A stretch of DNA of 8,239 bases from Candidatus Sphingobacterium stercoripullorum (GCA_019114715.1 DXEZ01000209.1:1-8239), one strand, 5' to 3'. Shown: positions 1-6,446, numbered from the stretch's first letter. Program-made: numbers and translations. Notes: generated by a model from the sequence alone, not told the origin.

Positions 1-307
1 CAATTGCAATAGCTATTGCAAATACCAGTGCATTCCAAAAGCCGCCGACCTCAAACTTACTTCCCATAATTTTGTCTGATAGCATAATCATCAAAACAGT
101 GATTATAAAAGACACAAGTCCCATGGTTAACCAATTTAATGGGAAGGTCATAAATCTTAGAATACTTCCAACACTAGCATTAACTAATCCTATTACTAGT
201 CCTGTTAAAATAGCCCAGCCGAAGCCTGCCACCTGAACACCGGGAATGATCCATGCAGCAATTGCAATGATAGCCCCTGTAATCAAAAGGTTAATAATAA
301 ATCTCAT
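1..307 (-). CDS. YvlD / phage-holin-4-like small membrane protein (3' end outside window)
   Basis: The minus strand reads from an ATG at 307 (MRFIINLLITGAIIAIAAWI...) to the window edge without a stop, giving 102 codons of a family usually about 110-120 residues long. The protein is almost entirely hydrophobic and fits four transmembrane helices, at about residues 3-24, 27-48, 55-80 and 90-102+. Short polar links lie between them, with IPGV after helix 1, a GLVNAS stretch after helix 2, and FPLNWLTMG before helix 3. This pattern matches the family annotated as mycobacterial four-TMS phage holin / YvlD (PF04020). Despite the name, these proteins are common on ordinary bacterial chromosomes, and no phage genes surround this one. 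The function is unknown; it presumably sits in the inner membrane. There is no Shine-Dalgarno sequence; the leader is AT-rich, as is usual in Bacteroidetes. A 12-bp inverted repeat lies 30-56 nt upstream of the start. Confidence 0.85.
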   Translation of the reverse strand, partial: MRFIINLLITGAIIAIAAWIIPGVQVAGFGWAILTGLVIGLVNASVGSILRFMTFPLNWLTMGLVSFIITVLMIMLSDKIMGSKFEVGGFWNALVFAIAIAI

Positions 308-336
308 TTTTATTAATTTTAGTATGTTAGTTTTAA

Positions 337-363
337 TACATTAACTAACCCTTAGTTAATGTA
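337..363. repeat. Perfect 12-bp inverted repeat, candidate operator
   Basis: TACATTAACTAA (337-348) and TTAGTTAATGTA (352-363) are exact reverse complements around a CCC spacer. A further partial copy of the half-site, TTAGTT, lies at 327-332. The element is 30-56 nt upstream of the membrane-protein start, where a repressor dimer (for example MarR- or TetR-type) could bind. There is no adjoining T-run, so an intrinsic terminator is unlikely. It could also fold in RNA between the short ORF and the membrane-protein gene. Its symmetry is directly visible; its role is inferred. Confidence 0.55.
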
Positions 364-444
364 GCTATTGATATGCATTGATTTATACGCTTTAATAAGG
401 TCAAAAAAAATGCCAAAAAGCAAGTTTTGTTGTTTTTGAGCCAT
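352..444 (-). other. 30-codon ORF, possible small membrane peptide or gene remnant
   Basis: On the minus strand an ATG at 444 opens a frame reading MAQKQQNLLFGIFFDLIKAY and ten more residues, stopping with TAA at 354-352. The hydrophobic start (LLFGIFFDLI) preceded by a short polar stretch resembles, from memory, the beginning of small Bacteroidetes membrane proteins that continue with a Gly-rich second part. That continuation is absent: after DLI the sequence turns polar and stops inside the right arm of the inverted repeat. It lies 44 nt upstream of, and in the same direction as, the YvlD-like gene, so the two may once have been co-transcribed. No Shine-Dalgarno sequence is visible (GGATTAAAAA precedes the ATG). 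It may equally be a chance ORF. Confidence 0.25.
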
Positions 445-598
445 TTTTTAATCCTTTCTGTAGTGCGAAGCTTTGTTTTAAGTTAAATTTCTAGCCCTGA
501 ATGAGACCGTTGCGAATTAGAAGGGAGAGGGATAGGGAAAAAATAGCCAGATTTCTTCAGGCTTTTGCAAGTAAGTTCCCTAGACTACAGTGTAGCAA

Positions 599-625
599 AC
601 GCATAAAAAGCCATTCTTTTTGCGT
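599..625 (+). promoter_or_regulatory. Hairpin in the kbl leader region
   Basis: ACGC + AAAAAG (599-602, 605-610) pairs with CTTTTT + GCGT (616-625) around a CCATT loop, with a two-base AT bulge, giving a 10-bp stem that ends 32 nt before the kbl ATG. If transcription starts upstream, the hairpin would sit in the 5' UTR and might act as a transcript stabiliser or weak attenuator. There is no U-run, so it is not a standard terminator. The stem overlaps the imperfect -7-like TATATTCG at 625-632 by a single base. Confidence 0.3.
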
Positions 626-657
626 ATATTCGGCCAACGTTAAAAAAACAAAATACT

Positions 658-1848
658 ATGTACGAAACCTTAAAACCAGCTCTTATTGAAGAGCTACAAA
701 AAATTAAAGATGCTGGGCTCTATAAACAAGAGCGTGTTATTACATCGCCACAGGGTGCGGAGATTAGCGTTAGCACGGGAGAAGAAGTATTGAACTTTTG
801 TGCTAATAACTACTTAGGGCTTTCGTCCCATCCGAAGGTGATCCAAGCAGCTAAGGATGCGGTTGATTCTCACGGTTATGGAATGTCTTCTGTACGGTTT
901 ATATGTGGTACTCAAGATAATCATAAGCGTTTAGAGGAGAAAATCTCTAAGTTTTTAGGTACGGAGGACACGATTTTATATGCAGCCGCATTTGATGCCA
1001 ACGGGGGTGTTTTTGAACCTTTATTTGGACCTGAGGATGCAATTATCTCTGATGAGCTGAATCATGCCTCAATTATCGATGGGGTGCGTTTGTGTAAAGC
1101 GAAACGTTTTCGTTACAAAAACTGCGATGTGGAGGATTTGGAGCGCCAATTGAAAGCTGCTGAGGGATCTCGACATAAGATTATTGTAACTGACGGTGCC
1201 TTCTCTATGGATGGTACAGTTGCCCCTTTAGATAAAATCTGTGATTTAGCTGATAAATACAAGGCTTTGGTTATGGTCGATGATTCCCATGCCACTGGTT
1301 TTGTAGGTAAGAATGGTAAAGGAACACATGAGCTTTTCGACGTTATAGATCGAGTTGATATTATAACAAGTACTTTAGGAAAAGCATTGGGAGGAGCTTC
1401 TGGTGGTTTTACTTCGGGTAGGAAAGAGATTATTGATATGTTAAGACAAAGATCTCGCCCGTATCTATTTTCCAACACGCTAGCGCCCGCTATTGTAGGT
1501 GCGTCTATAGCAGTATTGGATATGCTTAGCGAAACCACTGAGCTTCGGGATAAATTGGAAGAAAACACAAAGTACTTCCGCGATAAAATGACTCAATTGG
1601 GATTTGACATTCCTCAAGGAGATCACCCAATTGCCCCAGTGATGCTTTATGATGCAAAACTCTCACAAGACTTCGCGTCAAAAATGCTGGAGAAGGGAAT
1701 TTATGTAATAGGTTTTTACTATCCAGTAGTTCCACAAGAAAAAGCAAGAATAAGAGTTCAGCTATCTGCTGCTCATACTAAAGAGCATTTAGACCGAGCA
1801 ATCAATGCTTTTGCTGAGGTTGGAAAAGAATTAGGTGTAATTAAATAA
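658..1848 (+). CDS. kbl: Glycine C-acetyltransferase (2-amino-3-ketobutyrate CoA ligase)
   Basis: This PLP enzyme splits 2-amino-3-ketobutyrate with CoA into glycine and acetyl-CoA, the second step of threonine breakdown after threonine dehydrogenase; it is cytoplasmic. The 396 residues align along their whole length with E. coli Kbl (398), as I remember that sequence. Landmarks include NFCANNYLGL (46-55), SSVRFICGTQDNHK (77-90), the ring-stacking His136 in NHASIIDG, Ser183 in FSMDG, Asp208 and His211 in VDDSHATG, the Schiff-base Lys242 in TSTLGKALGGASGG, and RPYLFSNTLAP (267-277). These motifs separate it from its relatives BioF, HemA and serine palmitoyltransferase, the last of which Sphingobacteria also carry. 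The start at 658 matches the family N-terminus and follows an A-rich leader without a Shine-Dalgarno sequence. The gene seems monocistronic; its usual partner tdh is not adjacent. It converges with xseB. Confidence 0.97.
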   Translation: MYETLKPALIEELQKIKDAGLYKQERVITSPQGAEISVSTGEEVLNFCANNYLGLSSHPKVIQAAKDAVDSHGYGMSSVRFICGTQDNHKRLEEKISKFLGTEDTILYAAAFDANGGVFEPLFGPEDAIISDELNHASIIDGVRLCKAKRFRYKNCDVEDLERQLKAAEGSRHKIIVTDGAFSMDGTVAPLDKICDLADKYKALVMVDDSHATGFVGKNGKGTHELFDVIDRVDIITSTLGKALGGASGGFTSGRKEIIDMLRQRSRPYLFSNTLAPAIVGASIAVLDMLSETTELRDKLEENTKYFRDKMTQLGFDIPQGDHPIAPVMLYDAKLSQDFASKMLEKGIYVIGFYYPVVPQEKARIRVQLSAAHTKEHLDRAINAFAEVGKELGVIK

Positions 1849-1852
1849 GCAT

Positions 1853-1888
1853 AAAAAAACCCCCTGCCATCGGGCGATGACAGAGGGT
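1853..1888 (-). terminator. Intrinsic terminator of the xseA-xseB transcript
   Basis: Positions 1859-1888 fold into ACCC c CTG c CATCG - GG - CGATG a CAG a GGGT, a 12-bp stem interrupted by two opposed C/A mismatches. On the minus strand the stem is followed directly by seven T (complement of the A-run 1859-1853), so it terminates transcripts coming from xseB, whose stop is about 70 nt upstream. On the plus strand the A-run precedes the stem and no T-run follows, so it should be a poor terminator for kbl even though it starts 10 nt after the kbl stop. Confidence 0.7.
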
Positions 1889-1890
1889 CG

Positions 1891-1955
1891 CTAACCAATT
1901 ATTAACCTAAATTATGAATTACCAGTATTGTTGCAACTACCGTGCCACCTTTTAA
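1891..1955 (+). other. Leader-like sequence with a 13-codon ORF between terminator and xseB
   Basis: Just after the hairpin the plus strand reads ctaaccaattattaacct followed by aaattatg, which from memory resembles leaders that precede surface-protein genes in Sphingobacteriaceae. The ATG at 1914 opens MNYQYCCNYRATF and stops with TAA at 1953-1955, four bases before the end of the convergent xseB. The encoded peptide has two adjacent Cys and resembles no product I recognise. It may be the truncated front of a lost gene, a small leader ORF or chance. No product is claimed. Confidence 0.25.
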
Positions 1956-1958
1956 GTG

Positions 1959-2171
1959 TCATGAGTTTTTATGCGTTTTTTCTTCCAGATGTTGCAACAA
2001 CTCATGGACCTCCTTCTCTGTAGAGCTGAGTTTCGCTTGGCAAATAGCCATTAATTTCGATGCTCGTTTTATTTTTTCAGATAATATGTCTATGTCAATG
2101 TTTTCGTTTTCAATGTCTTGTACTATTTTATGTAGTTCAGAGAAGGCTTCTTTATACGTTAATTCTTTCAT
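1959..2171 (-). CDS. xseB: Exodeoxyribonuclease VII small subunit
   Basis: XseB is the small, helical subunit that binds several copies per XseA in exonuclease VII, which degrades single-stranded DNA from both ends into acid-soluble oligonucleotides in repair. The 70-residue product (family about 60-80) has the typical start LTYKEAFSELHKIVQDIEN (4-22), followed by a second long helix with the family signature around the LMAICQAKLSSTEKEV stretch (40-55). The whole chain is predicted to be a helical hairpin or coiled coil. The usual Gly between the helices is replaced by an Asn/Asp-rich turn (ENENIDID). It starts 9 nt after the xseA stop, so the two are co-transcribed and probably translationally linked. 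A hydrophilic tail (EEKTHKNS) ends the protein. Opposite-strand ORFs here are shadows. Confidence 0.93.
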   Translation of the reverse strand: MKELTYKEAFSELHKIVQDIENENIDIDILSEKIKRASKLMAICQAKLSSTEKEVHELLQHLEEKTHKNS

Positions 2172-2180
2172 GCTTAAATT

Positions 2181-3434
2181 TTAATCTTTTTTAACAATTG
2201 CAGTAAAGCTGCCGTTTTTCAATTTTGTGGTTATTGGGTCTCCATTTTTTAAATTCGTTGCATTTTTGACGATTTCTCCATGTTTATAGGTGATTGAAAA
2301 ACCTCGCTGGAGAAGACTTTCAGGATTCGCGATCTTAATAAAGTTGTTATAGCCTTGTAATTGCAAATGACGATTTTCTAATAGTTGTTTGCTAGCAGTC
2401 GCTAGACGATCCGTTAATGAAGATGTCCTCTGCTGCTTGTTCTTTAACAAATAAAGGCTGCTCCAATGGAGTTCTCGCATCCAATTATCGAGTTGCTGTT
2501 TCTGTTGATTGAAATAATTACCACTATTAAGCGCGATGGAGGACTGGAATTTTTGTAATTGGAGTGCGAATTGATGGAAGTGCTGTATAAATATATCCGC
2601 CAATTTACTGGGTGTGATTGCGTTTTGGTATGCGACCATTTCGCTAACTGTTTCATTAGTGGAGTGCCCTATACCTGTTAGAACGGGGATAGGAAATAGA
2701 GAAATAGCTTTCGCTAGTGGATATTTATTATAACTGGATAACCCTACTTCTCCTCCTCCGCCTCTAATGATGGCAACAACATCGAAATCTTCTGTCTGCT
2801 TAGCAATAGCTATAAGCTGATTGATTATAGAAGAGGGGGACTTATCTCCTTGAAGTACTGCAGGGAATAAGGTGGTATGGAAGCGGTAGCCCCAGGGATT
2901 GTCCTCTAGAATATTGTAAAAATCCGAGAGCCCCTTACTACTTTCAACGGAAATGATGGCGATTTTTTTGGGCAATAAGGGGAACTCTTTTTGCTTATTT
3001 AAAGAAAATAAATTTTCTTCCTTTAAACGCTTTATTGTTTCTCGCTTTTCACGCTCAAGCTCGCCTAAGGTGAATGTTGGGTCAATATGGATTATTTTTA
3101 AGCTAAAGCCATAGAGTGGATCGTAGGAGATTCCCGCCTCAAATACCACGGTAATTCCATCCTTTAAAGGTTCGCCCAATAAATCTACAAATGATTTATT
3201 GATACGGATTAAATCATTACTCCAAATGATGGAACGCATTTCAGCTATAATTTTTCCGTCTTTTTTCTCAACCAATTCTGGAAATGCATGTCCAGAATGG
3301 CTGTATAAGTTTAATTTATTGATTTCAGCTTTGATCCAATAAGTTCGCTGATAGCGATTTGCTATTGTCTTCTGAATACTTCTAGCAACATCGACAAGTG
3401 AAAAAACGGTCCTATCTGCAAATTTTTCTGCCAT
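2181..3434 (-). CDS. xseA: Exodeoxyribonuclease VII large subunit
   Basis: XseA is the catalytic and DNA-binding subunit of exonuclease VII. Counting from the ATG at 3434, the 417 residues comprise an N-terminal OB fold (about 10-118, with TYWIKAEINKL and SGHAFPELVEK), the nuclease core (about 120-290), a long helical region (about 285-365) and the C-terminal segment PESLLQRGFSITYKHGEIV. Core residues matching those known to matter in E. coli are Asp171 (LSDFYNIL), Arg224 (IIRGGGG) and His257 (GIGHSTNE). The fourth, E. coli Asp241 in GHETD, is Asn260 here, a variant I recall from other Bacteroidetes. I chose 3434 over an in-frame TTG at 3449 because ATG is preferred and MAEKF leads straight into the domain. 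It is divergent from the serine-hydrolase gene, and xseB follows after 9 nt. Confidence 0.94.
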   Translation of the reverse strand: MAEKFADRTVFSLVDVARSIQKTIANRYQRTYWIKAEINKLNLYSHSGHAFPELVEKKDGKIIAEMRSIIWSNDLIRINKSFVDLLGEPLKDGITVVFEAGISYDPLYGFSLKIIHIDPTFTLGELEREKRETIKRLKEENLFSLNKQKEFPLLPKKIAIISVESSKGLSDFYNILEDNPWGYRFHTTLFPAVLQGDKSPSSIINQLIAIAKQTEDFDVVAIIRGGGGEVGLSSYNKYPLAKAISLFPIPVLTGIGHSTNETVSEMVAYQNAITPSKLADIFIQHFHQFALQLQKFQSSIALNSGNYFNQQKQQLDNWMRELHWSSLYLLKNKQQRTSSLTDRLATASKQLLENRHLQLQGYNNFIKIANPESLLQRGFSITYKHGEIVKNATNLKNGDPITTKLKNGSFTAIVKKD

Positions 3435-3450
3435 AATCAAAGATATCAAT

Positions 3451-3482
3451 TTTGTTGCTATGCTGATTAATGCTTAAATTTA
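3451..3482 (+). promoter_or_regulatory. Candidate Bacteroidetes-type promoter for the serine hydrolase-dipeptidase operon
   Basis: TTTG at 3451-3454 and TAAATTTA at 3475-3482 are 20 nt apart. They match the Bacteroidetes primary-sigma consensus TTTG - N19-20 - TAnnTTTG with one mismatch (final A for G). Transcription would begin near 3489, leaving a 5' UTR of about 16 nt before the ATG at 3505. The -7 box lies inside a 12-bp palindrome, AAATTTAAATTT (3476-3487). The AT-richness here makes chance matches possible. Confidence 0.45.
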
Positions 3483-3504
3483 AATTTCTAATCAATTCAG
3501 TGGT

Positions 3505-5214
3505 ATGCATCGTATTGTTTTTTTAATCATCACAGGGATTGTATTTAGCGCCCTTAATGGACTGGCTCAGCCTGCTTATAAGCAGGCTATAAATTATACC
3601 CAGGTTCATAAGAACCCCAAGGAATTACTTCCTCTAAAAGATTTACGTGATGAAATAGCTGTTGTAGTAAGTGATAAGGCACGTTTCCAGCCATTTGTAA
3701 ATGCCTGTGAAAAGTATGCTAAGGTTCAAATTATTCAAGCAGACGAAGTTTTGGAGCAAAGTAAATATTTCAAAACGCTCCTTGTCTTGCTATCTCAAAA
3801 TGATCCTCGAGAAGACTGGGCTAAAAAGTTTGGATATATTGCAACGAGTAACATGAAAAATGTGGTCTTAATTGACTTTGATGAAGGGAGCTCCCCGCTT
3901 GTTGTGAATAATGCAGTGGCGCATATTCAGGCTAAAAGTTACAATGAAAAAGATCAACAACAAGCTGCGCTTACGATTTTTGGAGGACTGGCCTCGACAC
4001 AAGGGGTGAAAACTAAGCAAACACGAATTCAATATTTTAATGAGGAGTTTTCAGGCATTAACCGGCAGGCTATGGAAAGCGAAATTGACTTAATTGCAAG
4101 TGAGGCTATTCGAGAAAAAGCAACTCCAGGTTTAGTAGTTATGGTAGTTAAAAATGGGCAAGTTGTTTTGGAGAAAGCCTACGGCTACCATACTTATGAA
4201 AACAAAAGACCTACGCAAACAAGTGATATTTTCGATCTAGCATCAATAAGTAAGATTGTGGGAACCACACCTGTAGTTATGCATTTGGAGGAGCAGGGGG
4301 TAATTAAGCTAGATGACCCGCTGGAAAAATACATTTATGAGAGTAAAAATCTAGAAATTGGAAATACTAAACTTAAAACCATCCTGCTGCACGAGGCGGG
4401 ATTCATACCGTATATCCCTTTTTATAGGGATTTAAACCCTAGTGATGTCAGCCGCTTTTATACAAAAAGCCACCAATTGAAGATGGCGGATAGTTCTTTT
4501 TTAATCAATGGGTATTACCAAAAGCATATGTGGCCAAAGATGCTAGAGGCTCCATTGAAAACGCAAGGGAAGTATGTGTATTCCGATATCAGTTTATACG
4601 TTATGCAGGAGGTGGTTGAAAGGATGAAGAGTAAGAGGCTGGATGTGCTGGCATCGGATGTTTTGTTTGAGCCCATGGGAATGCTCAAAACAGGCTACTT
4701 GCCTAGAGAAAGATTTAGTGAAAAGGACATCGTCCCAACGGAGAATGATACTTCGTTTAGGAAGGTTTTGTTAAAGGGTTATGTCCACGATCAGGGTGCC
4801 GCAATGGCTGGTGGTGTAGCAGGTCATGCAGGCTTGTTTTCTACGGCTGGCGACTTGGCAGTGTATGGGCAGATGCTCTTAAATAAAGGGGAGTACGGCG
4901 GGGAACGATTCTTCAAGGCCTCGACAGTAGATAAATATTCCTCAAATCAGTCTTCCGTAAGTAGGAGGGGCCTCGGCTTTGATCGCCACGACCCGAATCC
5001 CGAACTGGAATACCCATCGAAAATGTCCAATGAATCGGTGTATGGGCACACCGGGTATACTGGAACCTGTATATGGATAGATCCACAAAATCAGCTCGTA
5101 TACATATTTTTATCCAATAGAGTCCACCCTCAAGTGAGTACGAAGATCCTGGAACTTAACACTAGAAGTAGAATTCAGGATGCGATATATAAAAATATTC
5201 AATCCAATCATTAA
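3505..5214 (+). CDS. Secreted serine hydrolase (class C beta-lactamase fold) with N-terminal GH3_C-like domain
   Basis: The 569-residue protein starts with a Sec signal peptide (1 to about 22, MHRIVFLIITGIVFSALNGL), so it is exported to the periplasm or surface. Residues 25-165 resemble the C-terminal domain of GH3 glycosidases: a family-like entry (KNPKELLPLKDL, 36-47) leads into alternating beta/alpha segments ending QQAALTIFGG (152-161). Residues 185-565 form a beta-lactamase/penicillin-binding-like domain with Ser247 and Lys250 (ASISK), Tyr359 (YSD), the HTG triad at 515-517, and the block GYVHDQGAAMAGGVAGHAGL (425-444). Similar arrangements occur at the back end of larger Bacteroidetes proteins that begin with a NagZ-like GH3 domain, which is missing here. 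The substrate is unknown: a D-aminopeptidase, esterase or cell-wall peptidase are all possible, and antibiotic hydrolysis should not be assumed. A dipeptidase gene follows after 11 nt. Confidence 0.88.
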   Translation: MHRIVFLIITGIVFSALNGLAQPAYKQAINYTQVHKNPKELLPLKDLRDEIAVVVSDKARFQPFVNACEKYAKVQIIQADEVLEQSKYFKTLLVLLSQNDPREDWAKKFGYIATSNMKNVVLIDFDEGSSPLVVNNAVAHIQAKSYNEKDQQQAALTIFGGLASTQGVKTKQTRIQYFNEEFSGINRQAMESEIDLIASEAIREKATPGLVVMVVKNGQVVLEKAYGYHTYENKRPTQTSDIFDLASISKIVGTTPVVMHLEEQGVIKLDDPLEKYIYESKNLEIGNTKLKTILLHEAGFIPYIPFYRDLNPSDVSRFYTKSHQLKMADSSFLINGYYQKHMWPKMLEAPLKTQGKYVYSDISLYVMQEVVERMKSKRLDVLASDVLFEPMGMLKTGYLPRERFSEKDIVPTENDTSFRKVLLKGYVHDQGAAMAGGVAGHAGLFSTAGDLAVYGQMLLNKGEYGGERFFKASTVDKYSSNQSSVSRRGLGFDRHDPNPELEYPSKMSNESVYGHTGYTGTCIWIDPQNQLVYIFLSNRVHPQVSTKILELNTRSRIQDAIYKNIQSNH

Positions 5215-5225
5215 AAGTAAATCCT

Positions 5226-6401
5226 ATGAATACTAAACTTGCTTTTTCATATTTTACATTCTGTTTGTTTTTTTTAATCTCATGTATGGAAAAAAATTAT
5301 CAAAAAATACACAATAATATTTTAGTGGCAGACACGCATAATGACGTTGTATACAGTGCATTATTGCAAGGAAAAGATATCTCGGTGAAGCAAAATAAAG
5401 GGCATACGGACCTCCCGAGGCTTCAAGAAGGAGGGGTTAACATTCAAACGTTTGCCATTTGGTCAAGCGATGGTAAGTATGGGAATGGCACTGCCTATGT
5501 ACATGCGAATGAACAAATCGACTCTTTAATGCAGTTTTTAATTAAAAACCCTTCATCTATAGCTTTAGCAAAAACGCCCAAGGAAGCACTCTCTATTGTA
5601 GAATCGGATAGAATTGCGGCTGTAATAGGCTTGGAAGGAGGGCACATGATTGAAAAAAATTTAGACTATTTGGTGGATCTCTACAGCCGTGGAGTTAGGT
5701 ATATGACCTTAACATGGAATCACTCTTTAGATTGGGTTGGTGCAAGTGCCATTGAAAACAGCCTGCCGATTGAAGAGCAGCAAGGGCTCAGCGAATGGGG
5801 CGAAGAGCTAATCAAAAAGATGAATGAAATTGGGATGATGGTTGACCTTTCGCATGTGGGAGAAAGATCCTTTTATGATGTTTTAAAAGTATCCACTAAA
5901 CCGGTATTGGTTTCCCATAGTAATGCTTATGCCTTAGCACCCCATCATAGAAACCTTAAAGACGAACAGCTTGAAGCGCTAAAAAAGAATAAAGGAGTGG
6001 TAGGGGTTAACTTTTACTCGGGATTCTTAGACTCCACCTATTCAGAAAGGCTAGCCGAGCTGTATAAAAAACATTACCAAGAACGGGCCAATGCTAAGTG
6101 GATTGCAGATAATAATTTGTGGGCTATGTACGAAGACCTTCCCTCGAATATGCAGCGAGAGCTGGATGCGCCTGCCGAGCTCCTTTTAGACCAAATAGAT
6201 TATTTAGTGGAAAAAGTAGGGATAGATCACGTATGCATAGGATCGGACTACGACGGGATTGAGTCTGCCCCAAAAGGGTTGGAGGATGTGTCAAAATTTC
6301 CTGAATTAACTAGGCTCCTATTGGAAAGGGGTTATGAAGTTAATGATATTGAAAAAATTATGGGGTTAAATTACATGAGAATTTGGCAGGAAAACCAATA
6401 G
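5226..6401 (+). CDS. Lipoprotein membrane dipeptidase (peptidase family M19)
   Basis: M19 (renal-dipeptidase-like) enzymes are two-metal hydrolases of dipeptides, typically accepting a D-residue at the C-terminal position. The 391-residue product has a lipoprotein signal ending in LISC (Cys20), so it should be anchored in a membrane facing the periplasm or the surface. The metal ligands of the family are all visible: His38 and Asp40 (DTHND), the bridging Glu137 (GLEGGH), His210 (DLSHVG) and His231 (VSHSNA). The substrate-binding Arg242 (APHHRN) and catalytic Asp341 (GSDYDG) are also present. The C-terminal segment PKGLEDVSKFPELTRLL is typical of the family. Nothing looks truncated. It follows the serine-hydrolase gene by 11 nt with no terminator, so both probably act on envelope peptides. 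No Shine-Dalgarno sequence is visible before the ATG. Confidence 0.94.
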   Translation: MNTKLAFSYFTFCLFFLISCMEKNYQKIHNNILVADTHNDVVYSALLQGKDISVKQNKGHTDLPRLQEGGVNIQTFAIWSSDGKYGNGTAYVHANEQIDSLMQFLIKNPSSIALAKTPKEALSIVESDRIAAVIGLEGGHMIEKNLDYLVDLYSRGVRYMTLTWNHSLDWVGASAIENSLPIEEQQGLSEWGEELIKKMNEIGMMVDLSHVGERSFYDVLKVSTKPVLVSHSNAYALAPHHRNLKDEQLEALKKNKGVVGVNFYSGFLDSTYSERLAELYKKHYQERANAKWIADNNLWAMYEDLPSNMQRELDAPAELLLDQIDYLVEKVGIDHVCIGSDYDGIESAPKGLEDVSKFPELTRLLLERGYEVNDIEKIMGLNYMRIWQENQ

Positions 6402-6446
6402 TTTTGGGAGAGTAAATGGTGATTCTTTAAGAGTGTTCTCCAAAAC
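6401..6446. repeat. Inverted repeat at the end of the dipeptidase gene, possible transcript-end hairpin
   Basis: GTTTTGG (6401-6407) pairs with CCAAAAC (6440-6446), extended by AGA/TCT (6409-6411 with 6437-6439) across a one-base bulge; the loop is 25 nt. It begins on the last base of the dipeptidase stop codon and lies between convergent genes, as a transcript-end structure would. Neither strand has a T-run after it, so a standard intrinsic terminator is not supported. A competing 5-bp pairing, AAAAC (6391-6395) with GTTTT (6401-6405), is possible. Confidence 0.35.

Larger units (their letters stand above)
308..657. other. 350-bp intergenic region between the membrane-protein gene and kbl
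   Basis: The two flanking genes diverge, so this stretch should carry both of their promoters. It holds a perfect inverted repeat (337-363), a short minus-strand ORF (352-444) and a hairpin near the kbl start (599-625), each listed separately. I could not find a convincing TTTG / TAnnTTTG promoter for either gene. TATATTCG at 625-632 matches the -7 box at seven of eight positions but has no TTTG at the expected distance upstream. The plus-strand ORF at 501-689 is very basic, overlaps the kbl start and resembles nothing I know, so I treat it as chance. Confidence 0.6.

Noticed and set aside
1..307. Evidence for a prophage from the holin-like gene
   Set aside because: The family is common on chromosomes, and no other phage gene, integrase or attachment site is visible.
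501..689. Plus-strand ORF of 62 codons before kbl
   Set aside because: It overlaps the well-supported kbl start, is very basic, lacks a recognisable domain and has no ribosome binding site.
1113..1568. Minus-strand ORF of 151 codons inside kbl
   Set aside because: It lies wholly antisense to a gene with full-length family alignment, and the product resembles no protein.
3438..3445. TATCTTTG on the minus strand, a perfect -7 match before xseA
   Set aside because: No TTTG lies about 20 nt upstream, and it would place transcription start at the ATG, so I do not call it a promoter.
3435..3449. TTG start for xseA five codons upstream
   Set aside because: ATG at 3434 is the stronger codon, and the extra residues ISLI add nothing to the OB fold.
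3505..5214. Antibiotic-resistance beta-lactamase
   Set aside because: The motifs (YSD, HTG) and GH3_C-like partner domain fit the broad serine hydrolase/penicillin-binding-like family, not a dedicated AmpC enzyme.
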